A stretch of DNA of 64,000 nucleotides from Lentimicrobiaceae bacterium (GTDB lineage: Bacteria; Bacteroidota; Bacteroidia; Bacteroidales; JAGONC01): NCBI GenBank assembly GCA_017993235.1, contig JAGONC010000012.1, positions 1-64,000 of the forward strand, in the 5' to 3' direction. The translations under genes and the position numbers were made by a program. The notes under the pieces are model-generated. The model did no database searches. It was given only the letters and a program-made list of their open reading frames with translations, and was not told the origin of the DNA. Positions within the stretch are counted from its first letter, which is position 1. Each line of letters begins with the position of its first letter. Shown in pieces: positions 33,679-41,641 of this stretch.

Positions 33679-36627
33679 TCATTTCCCGGTTGATTTCTGT
33701 CCCAAATATCCAATAATATCAGTAACCCTGACCTCTTTTCCTCCTATGGTCACTGTTTTGCCACGAATGAAAGCAATCAAGCTATCCCAGTTATCATCCT
33801 TCGGATCCTGCCACATGTTCTGGTCGAATTTTCCGTCATACTTGCTGAAACCTGTTTCGGGCGTTATAAGGTCGCCGGTATAGCGATTGTCTTCGCAAAG
33901 GGTGCGGGTTGTTTTAGTCGGGTTGATGGCCAGATAAGGCTCTTCAACAAAAATGAAATTCTTCCGGATAAAGGTACTGTCGGCATAACCACCCCAGTCA
34001 TCCAGGGTGATCAGGGTTTTGTCAATTTCGGGAGCCGGTTTTTTATACAGGTAAAACAGGTTGTTTTCAATCCGCGTGTTTTTGGTCGGGCCGGTCAAGT
34101 GGATGACGGGGGAGAAGTAATCTTTTTTGCCTTCCACGATGAAGTTCCGCAGTCCGTCGTTGATGCTGATATTGTACCGGATGACGGTGCCTGTATTGCC
34201 TGCGCTCCAATCCGGCGGCCACCCCCCCGAATTGCAGATCAGCAGGAATCCCCCATCGTTATTGAAGCTCAGGTTGTACTGGATCACTGTATGGTTACAG
34301 TTCCAGTCAGCGTCGAATCCATAGCCGTCAACCTGTGATTTGTGGTCGCTGACGATATTGTACTGAACAACGGCGTTATCGCAACTCCAGGGCCAGATGC
34401 CATCGCATGCCTCGGTGGGCGGGAGCGTGGCAGGGCAGTTCTTCATCACATTGTATTCCACCAGCGGGCTTTCGCAGCCAACCGGCACAATGCCGTCACC
34501 GGGAACTCCCTCGATCGTATTGTTTCGGATGATCACGTTAAGGCTGGGGTACCAGAGCCTCCGTGGCCAGATCCCCCACATCATGATGCCGTTGCGCTGG
34601 CAGTTCCGGATCAGGCAGTTCTGAACCACCAGGCCATCAAAACGAGAGCGTAGAGAATCGGTTTTTTCGTCCCGGAAATTAGACAGCAGGATGGCATTCC
34701 CCCCTCCTTTATTTTCTTTGTCAAGGTTGCCGAGTACATCGTGAACGAAAAGGTTGTCGAGGGTGATATTCCTGGCGGTACCGTAATTTACCAGTTCAAC
34801 GAGCAATCCGTTGAGCCCCACCATGGGTTCAGCACCCCGGTTGGAAATCTCAAGATCCCGGACCACGATATGTTCCGAATTGAATATGTGGACCGCCCGG
34901 AGAACCGATGCATCCATCCTGATGTGCGGCCGGGCGCTGCCCCCGTACTTTCCGACGATAACAGGTTTTAATGAGTCACCTTTGCAGGAAAGATAAAATG
35001 GTTCGGTAAAGACGGCGCCTGACTTCAGCAGGATGCTGTCGCCCGGATGCAGAGCGAGGCTTCTTAGCTTTTCCAGGCTCCTGTAAGCTTTCGTGGGGGA
35101 CATGCCGGTATTGGTGTCATTTCCGGAGACCGGGTCAACATAATACGTGCATGTTTTTCGTTCCATTTTCATTATGAGTACGGTGATTGACAATCCCTTG
35201 AAATCAATCACCTTAAATGAATCAGTCATTGGCCTTTCCTGCCAGACAGGCAGAGGGTCTTCCGGGGAATTACCGACATATTCCCAGGCCTGTTCAATGG
35301 ATACCGTTTGATAACCCGGGATCTCCAGCCTGGCGGCCACGGGTTTTTCCTGTTTGTTGATGAGGTAAACCTGCAGCGTTCCCGCATCAGGGTCGTAACC
35401 GGAATAAGCCACAACCGGGCTGAAGGTATTGTTGTCCGTGACCTGTGACACAGCTACCATCTTTTTCGGGGGGAACTTACCCCAGATGGCCAGGGCAAAA
35501 CCTGTCGGATTGATATTACCGTCTTTGTCAAGCGCATCGTGATCAACAGGCGGTTCTTTTTCATTTTCGATCCATCGGGTATTCCAGAAGCAGGAAAATT
35601 CAATCTGCGGATGCGTGAGGAGTTGCCCGGCCATATCGAACGTCACGATGGCATGCCCCAGGTCGTTGGTTCCATTCCAGTACTTTTGCCAGTCGATGGA
35701 ACCGAACTCCGCCACGATCATTTTAAACCGCTGCAATTGTTCCGGTGTTGCATAGTCGTTCATGGCCTTGATGGCCGTAAGCGCGGGCCAGATGAGGCAC
35801 TGGGTGGTATCGCGGTAGGTGTTGTATCCCCGGTGGAAATTGTAAACGCCATAATTACTTACACAAAGCCGGTCGATATGATCTCCCGCTTTCGTGATCA
35901 CCGTTTTAAAGAACTCTTCGCTGCTGCCGTTGGGAATGATCAGGATGGAAGAATCCACCGCCTTCATGGCCTTTGAAAAATCAATCACATCCCGTGCATA
36001 GATTTCAGCGCTTGAGTTCATATTATTGGCATTCCAGCTTTCATTCCCGATCATCCAGTAACGAACTCCATATTTCATTTTGACATTGGCATACCTTACC
36101 CATTCAGCAGCATGTTTCAGCAGTTCTTCACGCGACGAAAGGGATTCACCCTGGTTTACATCCAGCAAATAACCGTCTGCCGCCACCACGATAACCGGTT
36201 CGGCGCCAATGTCGCGGCACACATCAATAAATTCATCAAAATCAAGGGGATCATAATTCAATTTCTTTCCGTCGGTGATCACACCAGGGTAATCGGCCAG
36301 TCCGCCGGTGCGGGCAAGGGTCGGGTTTGATTTATCGTAAGGGGGTGTGCTGAAAAGATACAGGTCGGATTTTTCTCCTCCGGGGTAGCGGAGGTATTTC
36401 ACTTCCATGGTTTTCAGCGCTTCGGCCAGTGAATGCCGGGGCTGAGGGAACCTGCCGCCATCCATGAAAAAATCCACATTAATCCCTAGCCTGTGCCCGG
36501 AAGCATCAGTTAAAACGGAGTCGGGGAATATGCGGATGACTGCGACGTCAGTGTGCGGTTTGTCATTGCAGGCAGCCAATAAAAGGCAAAATCCTACAAG
36601 GGATGTGAAAAAAAATGAATTTTTCAT
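33679..36627 (-). CDS. Clan GH-A glycosidase fused to a right-handed beta-helix domain
   Basis: A 982-residue lipoprotein (LLLAACND, Cys20). Residues about 25-490 form a (beta/alpha)8 glycosidase with VKYLRYPGG near 77-84, acid/base Glu196 in WMIGNESW and nucleophile Glu307 in VAEFGSIDW, a layout like alpha-L-arabinofuranosidases of GH51 and other GH-A families, with a C-terminal beta-sandwich. After a short link at about 492-500 a parallel beta-helix follows (YYVDPVSGNDTNTG, then many N-x-I/V repeats such as NVIIRNNTIEGVPGDGI). The link contains internal Mets but no second signal peptide, so this is one polypeptide. It probably binds or cleaves a second linkage. The exact family is not certain. 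Confidence 0.75.
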   Translation of the reverse strand: MKNSFFFTSLVGFCLLLAACNDKPHTDVAVIRIFPDSVLTDASGHRLGINVDFFMDGGRFPQPRHSLAEALKTMEVKYLRYPGGEKSDLYLFSTPPYDKSNPTLARTGGLADYPGVITDGKKLNYDPLDFDEFIDVCRDIGAEPVIVVAADGYLLDVNQGESLSSREELLKHAAEWVRYANVKMKYGVRYWMIGNESWNANNMNSSAEIYARDVIDFSKAMKAVDSSILIIPNGSSEEFFKTVITKAGDHIDRLCVSNYGVYNFHRGYNTYRDTTQCLIWPALTAIKAMNDYATPEQLQRFKMIVAEFGSIDWQKYWNGTNDLGHAIVTFDMAGQLLTHPQIEFSCFWNTRWIENEKEPPVDHDALDKDGNINPTGFALAIWGKFPPKKMVAVSQVTDNNTFSPVVAYSGYDPDAGTLQVYLINKQEKPVAARLEIPGYQTVSIEQAWEYVGNSPEDPLPVWQERPMTDSFKVIDFKGLSITVLIMKMERKTCTYYVDPVSGNDTNTGMSPTKAYRSLEKLRSLALHPGDSILLKSGAVFTEPFYLSCKGDSLKPVIVGKYGGSARPHIRMDASVLRAVHIFNSEHIVVRDLEISNRGAEPMVGLNGLLVELVNYGTARNITLDNLFVHDVLGNLDKENKGGGNAILLSNFRDEKTDSLRSRFDGLVVQNCLIRNCQRNGIMMWGIWPRRLWYPSLNVIIRNNTIEGVPGDGIVPVGCESPLVEYNVMKNCPATLPPTEACDGIWPWSCDNAVVQYNIVSDHKSQVDGYGFDADWNCNHTVIQYNLSFNNDGGFLLICNSGGWPPDWSAGNTGTVIRYNISINDGLRNFIVEGKKDYFSPVIHLTGPTKNTRIENNLFYLYKKPAPEIDKTLITLDDWGGYADSTFIRKNFIFVEEPYLAINPTKTTRTLCEDNRYTGDLITPETGFSKYDGKFDQNMWQDPKDDNWDSLIAFIRGKTVTIGGKEVRVTDIIGYLGQKSTGK

Positions 36628-36642
36628 CCAGAACCACTTTTA

Positions 36643-38079
36643 TTACCAGGTATCTGTACGGAAGGAGGATACAGGAAGCCCTCCAACACCGAACAGTTCA
36701 GCCCTGACGTAATTTCTGAAAGCATATCGTACGGCTTTGGGCTCGTTCACCAGGTGAGAGGAAACCACCACCGTTCCCTTTTCTCCGTCGATGATTGCAT
36801 TGGCTTTTACAAAGACCTTGTTCTCCCCGGCGATCTCGAACAATTCCAGTGGCTTTTCATAGCTTGTCAGGCCATTGTACTGTTTTGAAAAATACAGGAT
36901 CGCCCTGTCTTCCTTTATTTCCAGGCTGTCGTACTCCGGGCTTTCATATTCAAATCCCATGCATCCGTATGTTTTTGCCAGTGCCAGGAAAGCCAGTCGT
37001 TCGCCCACCTCGCGTTTCTGAGGCGGATGAATCTGATACTCTTCTCCAATATCCAGCAATACCGCCATGGCGCTGTTGGGTATTATTTTTTGTGATTGTA
37101 GCTGCGCTTCACGCTGATAGGCTGAAATCTCAGGCCATTGCGGCGTGAAAAAATTCCATTGCGTATAATCATAGGGAGCTATCTGGGCAAAATAAAAAGG
37201 GAAATTCCCCAGGTTCCATTCCTGTCTCCAGGTACTGACCATTGCAGCGACAGAAGGTGCATAACGGGGGACATTGAAAATATTCGATTCCCCCTGGTAC
37301 CAGATCATTCCTTTGATTGTGTAACCCACGAGGGGATGGATCATTCCGTTGTACAAAACCGTGGGAACATTGTTGATCCAGGAGGAGGTATCATCACTTG
37401 CCGGGGGAACCTGAATGTCGGTAAACTGCCGGCATGCTGAGGGAGGCATCCAGGCTTCCACATTGGATCCCCCGAAGCTGGCATTGATGATTCCGACCGG
37501 CACGTTGCCCAGTTGTTCCTGCAGCGAGGCAGCAAAAAACCAGGCCACGGCGCTGCATTCTCCGGCGGTGCCGGGTGAGGCAGCTACCCATCCGGCCTTG
37601 ATTTGCTCAAGAGGCCTGTAAGCAGCCAGGGGTGGAACATTGATGAAGTGAATGGTCCTATGGGTGGAGCCAAGGATGGCTTCATTGGAACCCCTGACAG
37701 GCTGGCAATAATACCCTTTAAGCGGCATACTCATGTTCGACTGGCCGCTGGCCAGCCACACCTCACCAATCATGACATTCTCCAGAACGATAGCTTGTGA
37801 ACTTTTTATAGCAACGGTATAGGGTCCGCCTGCTTCGGGTGTTTCAACGGGAATCGTCCATCTGCCATCCGCACCGGTAGTGGCTTCATAGGACTGGCCA
37901 TTCCACGACACCGTTATCGTGATGTCGGTCCCAGGTTTATCCCATCCCCATACAGGGTTGGATGTTTTTTGTTGTAAAACCATGTTATTGCTGAACGGCG
38001 CTCCCAGCTGCAGTTGCTGAGCGATCACGGAAATAGGAAGCAACAGAATGCAAAGAAACAGTGGACGGTAGGTTTTCAT
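36643..38079 (-). CDS. SGNH-type acetylesterase (sialate O-acetylesterase-like)
   Basis: A 478-residue secreted enzyme (signal peptide ending near VIAQ). It contains SGQSNM (nucleophile Ser114), the oxyanion motif NASFGGSNVEAW, WYQGESN and the Asp/His pair in LDIG..IHPPQKREVGERLA, which are the SGNH/sialate-O-acetylesterase hallmarks. In glycan loci of this kind the enzyme usually removes acetyl groups from plant polysaccharides. It starts 15 bases before the GH-A fusion gene, so they are coupled. Confidence 0.85.
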   Translation of the reverse strand: MKTYRPLFLCILLLPISVIAQQLQLGAPFSNNMVLQQKTSNPVWGWDKPGTDITITVSWNGQSYEATTGADGRWTIPVETPEAGGPYTVAIKSSQAIVLENVMIGEVWLASGQSNMSMPLKGYYCQPVRGSNEAILGSTHRTIHFINVPPLAAYRPLEQIKAGWVAASPGTAGECSAVAWFFAASLQEQLGNVPVGIINASFGGSNVEAWMPPSACRQFTDIQVPPASDDTSSWINNVPTVLYNGMIHPLVGYTIKGMIWYQGESNIFNVPRYAPSVAAMVSTWRQEWNLGNFPFYFAQIAPYDYTQWNFFTPQWPEISAYQREAQLQSQKIIPNSAMAVLLDIGEEYQIHPPQKREVGERLAFLALAKTYGCMGFEYESPEYDSLEIKEDRAILYFSKQYNGLTSYEKPLELFEIAGENKVFVKANAIIDGEKGTVVVSSHLVNEPKAVRYAFRNYVRAELFGVGGLPVSSFRTDTW

Positions 38080-38143
38080 TTGGGTTCGATTAAAACATAT
38101 ATATTATGGCGGTCTAAAGTTAATCATTCTGAGCAATTCCATC

Positions 38144-38168
38144 AGATCCCTGGCGCAGCGCGGGATCT
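38144..38168. repeat. Palindrome after the GH43 stop codon
   Basis: AGATCCC and GGGATCT flank an 11-base GC-rich centre (TGGCGCAGCGC), directly adjoining the GH43 stop codon. There is no T-run, so it is more likely a palindromic repeat than a terminator. Confidence 0.45.
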
Positions 38169-39197
38169 TTACTCCATCTCCCACCGCCCCTTCCATTTGA
38201 TCACCGGATTACCTTTCCTGAACTCAAGCGGAAGCCAGACATAGCGCGAATCATCCAGGTCGGTTTTATTCCAGCGATCGAACATGGCAATGTATTCAGT
38301 TTTTTTACCGGTGACGGGCAACACAAAAGTACTCTGGGCATAAAAGGTCCTGTCGGCATCGGGCCCAACGCATGGATTTCCCAGCATGGACCAGTTTCCC
38401 AGCATGGAATCCGCCACGGCGATCAGCGCGGTGTTGGGATCCCATCCCGTACAACCCGAGGTGATCATATAATACTTCCCGTTGTGTTTAAAAACGGCAG
38501 GGGCCTCCCTTGATTCGTCGATGAAATTTCGCGTCAACCTACCTGACGGTTGGGTGTAATCATCATTCAAAAGACTGATATATAGTGTTTTATTCCATTC
38601 TGAAGAACAGATATGATAGGCTCGCCCGTCGTCATCCTTAAACAGGGTCTGGTCGCGGCTGTCCTGCCCGTTAGGTTTAAAGGATCCGAGATAGGCAAAT
38701 CTTCCTGTAGGGGAATCCGAAATGGCCACACCGGAATGGGCTTTTTCATAGTCAGGACTTTCGATATGCATCCACATTACAAATTTTCCGGTTTTATCAT
38801 GATAAATGACCTTGGGACGTTCGATCACCTGAGAAGGATGCAACTCGGAAGCCGTGTCATCGGATGTAGCAGGCAGGACCAGCCCCTCAAATTTCCAATG
38901 GACCAGGTCGGGGGATGAATAACAGGAAACGCCTCCCGCATCAGCTCTCCAGCACTCCCAGGTGGTGACCCATTCCAGCCGATACGTAGAATCCCCTTTG
39001 TACTCCCCATACCAGTAATACATTCCCTCATGGTAAAGGATCCCGCCACCATGGGCATTGATGACGTTTCCGTCGGTATCTTTCCAGATTGTCCCGGGTT
39101 GGATCTCTGAAGGGATATGGGTTCGGCTGCAGGAGTAAATATTTGTCAAAGAAAATATTAACAAATAAAGGAACCAGGATTGACTTTTATCTTTCAT
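38169..39197 (-). CDS. GH43 glycosidase, exo-beta-1,3-galactanase type
   Basis: A 342-residue lipoprotein (IYSCSR, Cys23) with the five-bladed propeller pattern of GH43: INAHGGGILYHEGMYYWYGE, VSCYSSPDLVHW, IERPKVIY..KFVMWMH, SRDQTLFKDDDG, and Glu231 in SREAPAVF as probable acid. The blade-1 Asp that serves as base in most GH43 enzymes is absent (AHGGG in its place). That is the known state of the exo-beta-1,3-galactanase subfamily (GH43_24 type), whose motifs ITSGCTGWDPN and DSRYVWLPLEF also match here. It should release galactose from beta-1,3-galactan, which can include side-branched units. It lies 2 bases after the GH2 gene upstream. Confidence 0.82.
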   Translation of the reverse strand: MKDKSQSWFLYLLIFSLTNIYSCSRTHIPSEIQPGTIWKDTDGNVINAHGGGILYHEGMYYWYGEYKGDSTYRLEWVTTWECWRADAGGVSCYSSPDLVHWKFEGLVLPATSDDTASELHPSQVIERPKVIYHDKTGKFVMWMHIESPDYEKAHSGVAISDSPTGRFAYLGSFKPNGQDSRDQTLFKDDDGRAYHICSSEWNKTLYISLLNDDYTQPSGRLTRNFIDESREAPAVFKHNGKYYMITSGCTGWDPNTALIAVADSMLGNWSMLGNPCVGPDADRTFYAQSTFVLPVTGKKTEYIAMFDRWNKTDLDDSRYVWLPLEFRKGNPVIKWKGRWEME

Positions 39198-39199
39198 AA

Positions 39200-41641
39200 T
39201 TAATTATGTACCTGGATCGTTAATGTTTCTTCGGGCAGACCGTCCGATCGGGCATGGAATAAAATGGTCCCATCCTCTCCTGTCGGGCGAATGATTGCCA
39301 GGGCCCTTCCCCGGAAGGTCCTGGGGTCCATCGAACGAAAGCTTTCCATATCCGTGGGAGAAGCGTTACCTGCCGCCGTAATTTCACCGGCACCGGATAG
39401 GGATAATGTTATCTTCCGGTCATCATCCTGTACCCGATTACCGTTCTGATCAACCAGTTCGATCTGAACGAAAGAGAGGTCGTTTCTGGAATTGCTCAGC
39501 ATCACCTGATCGGCTTTCAGTACTATTCCAGCAGGCGGCCCTGTGGTGACCAGCAACACCGTGTCCCTTCCGTTTCCCTTTTCCATTCCGACAGCTTTAA
39601 GCACTCCCGGTTCATACGGGACCAGGAACCAGGCAACAGGGTCAGCGGGATCATCTTTTAGAATTTCTTTTTCCCCGATGAGGTTACCATTGAGGTAAAG
39701 CCTGACCGATGGATAACGGGTAAATACACGGACATCCATGATTTTTCCTTCCAGGCCCTTCCAGTTCCACGATGCCAGTTCGTCGGGCCACCCCCAGTAA
39801 CTGACCTTTTCGACCATTCCCGCCGGTAGCGGTGCATGTACAAGCATTTCCAAACTGCTTTCGTTCCAGAGGATATCCCGCAGGGCAGACTGGGGTTTTT
39901 TATTTCCACAGAGGTCAATGTCGCCGCACCATGCATTGAAACAGGGCCACTCCAGCAGCTGGTGAGGTCCTTTTGTCAGTTTCTTCACATAGGAAGTGTG
40001 TCCGATTCCGGTTTCGCCAAGGTAATCCATAGCTGTCCAGACAAAATCACCAACGACGTAAGGATGTTCTTCAACCAGTTTCCAGTTGACAGCCCGTTCC
40101 ATCGGTGTTGACTCGGATCCGAAGATGACCCGGTCAGGAAATTGCCGATGATCCTCTTCATAAACCCACCAGAGGTAATTGTAGCCACCGACGTCCAATT
40201 GCTCAAAGGTTCGTTCGGAATCCTTCCATGTGTAGCCAGGTTTGTCCCAGAAGTCATTCACAGCCAGTGTCATGTGGCGTGTGGGATCGTACCGGTCAAT
40301 CAGACGCCTGAATTTCCTGATAATGCGAAGACCGCTTGTGTCGGCTCTTTCCTGGATCTCGTTGCCTATGCTCCACATTATGATGGAGGGGTGGTTACGG
40401 TCGCGCAGTAGCATGGAGGTGAAATCCTGTTCATTCCATTCATCAAAGAAGCGGTGATAATCATCCGGATTTTTTGGTTGATGCCACTGATCGAACGCTT
40501 CATCAATGACCAGCAGGCCAAGGCGGTCGCAGGCTTCCAGGAATTTTTCGGAAGGAGGATTATGGGCGCATCGCACGGCGTTGAAACCATTGGCTTTCAG
40601 TAATTCCACCTTCCTTTCCTCAGCCCTGTCGATGGCTGCAGCGCCCAGCAGTCCATTGTCGTGATGCATGCAGCCACCTTTTAATTCTAATGGCTGCCCG
40701 TTTAACAGGAAGCCGTCTTCAGCCCTGAACGAAATGCTCCTGATTCCGAAAGTCGTGCTGATCCGGTCACGCATTGTTGAACCGGTCCGGATCTCAATAT
40801 CTGCAGTATACAGGGCAGGAGAATCAACCGACCACAGGTCGGGTTTAAGGATTTCTATCGGTTGTACCAGGGTCTTTTCTTCACCGGGGTTTAAGGATAT
40901 TTCTGCGGATTGGCTAATCGTTCTGTCTGATCCGGACTGCGAAATCCTGAAATCCACGCGTGCCCTCACACTTCCATTCGTTTCGTTAATGATGTCGGTG
41001 CTGATGCTGACCATCGCTATTTCCATGGTGACCTCCGGGGTAGTTATGTAAACGCCCCAGGTATCCAGGTGAAGTAAATCGGTCGTTTCGAGCCAGATAT
41101 GCCGGTAGATGCCCGAGCCGGAATACCATCGGCTGTTCTTTTCGTTGTTGCTGACCTTTACTGCCAGAGTGTTTTCTATACCCGGTGGATTGCACAACGC
41201 AGTGATATCAACGAAAAAGGAGGTATATCCATAAGGATGGTAACCGGCTTTCTGTCCGTTCAACCAGATTTCCGTTTCCATATATGCGCCTTCGAAATAA
41301 AGCGACAGCTTCCTTCCGGCCTGCTCAGGCTGTAGAACGAAATTTTTTTTATACCAGCCCGTGCCCCCCACCGTGTACCCTGTGGCGGTTCCACCTGTAC
41401 TTTCCTTTGAAAAGGGCAGTTCAATGCTCCAGTCGTGGGGCAGATCCATATTTCGCCAGTCTACCTGATCGTTGACCGGATCAAAGGGATTGCTGATTTC
41501 GCCGTAATGGAATTTCCAGCCGGCATCAAAGCTTATGCGGCGGGGAAATTCAATTCCGGTTTGCTTTTCACAGGAGATGAACAGGATCATTCCTGCAAAG
41601 TAGGATATCCCTCCACGGATGATATGTGAAATCTTATTCAT
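39200..41641 (-). CDS. GH2 beta-galactosidase-like enzyme, copy 1
   Basis: An 813-residue lipoprotein (LFISCEK, Cys24) with sugar-binding domain (LPHDWSIE, GTGWYKKNF), barrel motif HHDNGLLGAAAIDRAEERK, acid/base Glu428 in MWSIGNEI and nucleophile Glu510 in IFGSEST, followed by DUF4982-like and Ig-like C-terminal domains (FVQIELVDQNG). The layout is that of BgaA/LacZ-like exo-beta-galactosidases. It is a paralogue of the next gene upstream and overlaps its stop by 4 bases (ATGA). Confidence 0.9.
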   Translation of the reverse strand: MNKISHIIRGGISYFAGMILFISCEKQTGIEFPRRISFDAGWKFHYGEISNPFDPVNDQVDWRNMDLPHDWSIELPFSKESTGGTATGYTVGGTGWYKKNFVLQPEQAGRKLSLYFEGAYMETEIWLNGQKAGYHPYGYTSFFVDITALCNPPGIENTLAVKVSNNEKNSRWYSGSGIYRHIWLETTDLLHLDTWGVYITTPEVTMEIAMVSISTDIINETNGSVRARVDFRISQSGSDRTISQSAEISLNPGEEKTLVQPIEILKPDLWSVDSPALYTADIEIRTGSTMRDRISTTFGIRSISFRAEDGFLLNGQPLELKGGCMHHDNGLLGAAAIDRAEERKVELLKANGFNAVRCAHNPPSEKFLEACDRLGLLVIDEAFDQWHQPKNPDDYHRFFDEWNEQDFTSMLLRDRNHPSIIMWSIGNEIQERADTSGLRIIRKFRRLIDRYDPTRHMTLAVNDFWDKPGYTWKDSERTFEQLDVGGYNYLWWVYEEDHRQFPDRVIFGSESTPMERAVNWKLVEEHPYVVGDFVWTAMDYLGETGIGHTSYVKKLTKGPHQLLEWPCFNAWCGDIDLCGNKKPQSALRDILWNESSLEMLVHAPLPAGMVEKVSYWGWPDELASWNWKGLEGKIMDVRVFTRYPSVRLYLNGNLIGEKEILKDDPADPVAWFLVPYEPGVLKAVGMEKGNGRDTVLLVTTGPPAGIVLKADQVMLSNSRNDLSFVQIELVDQNGNRVQDDDRKITLSLSGAGEITAAGNASPTDMESFRSMDPRTFRGRALAIIRPTGEDGTILFHARSDGLPEETLTIQVHN

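Noticed and set aside
33679..36627. Two separate genes (glycosidase and beta-helix)
   Set aside because: The frame is open across the join near 35165 and no signal peptide or ribosome site precedes the internal Met codons, while both halves need export.
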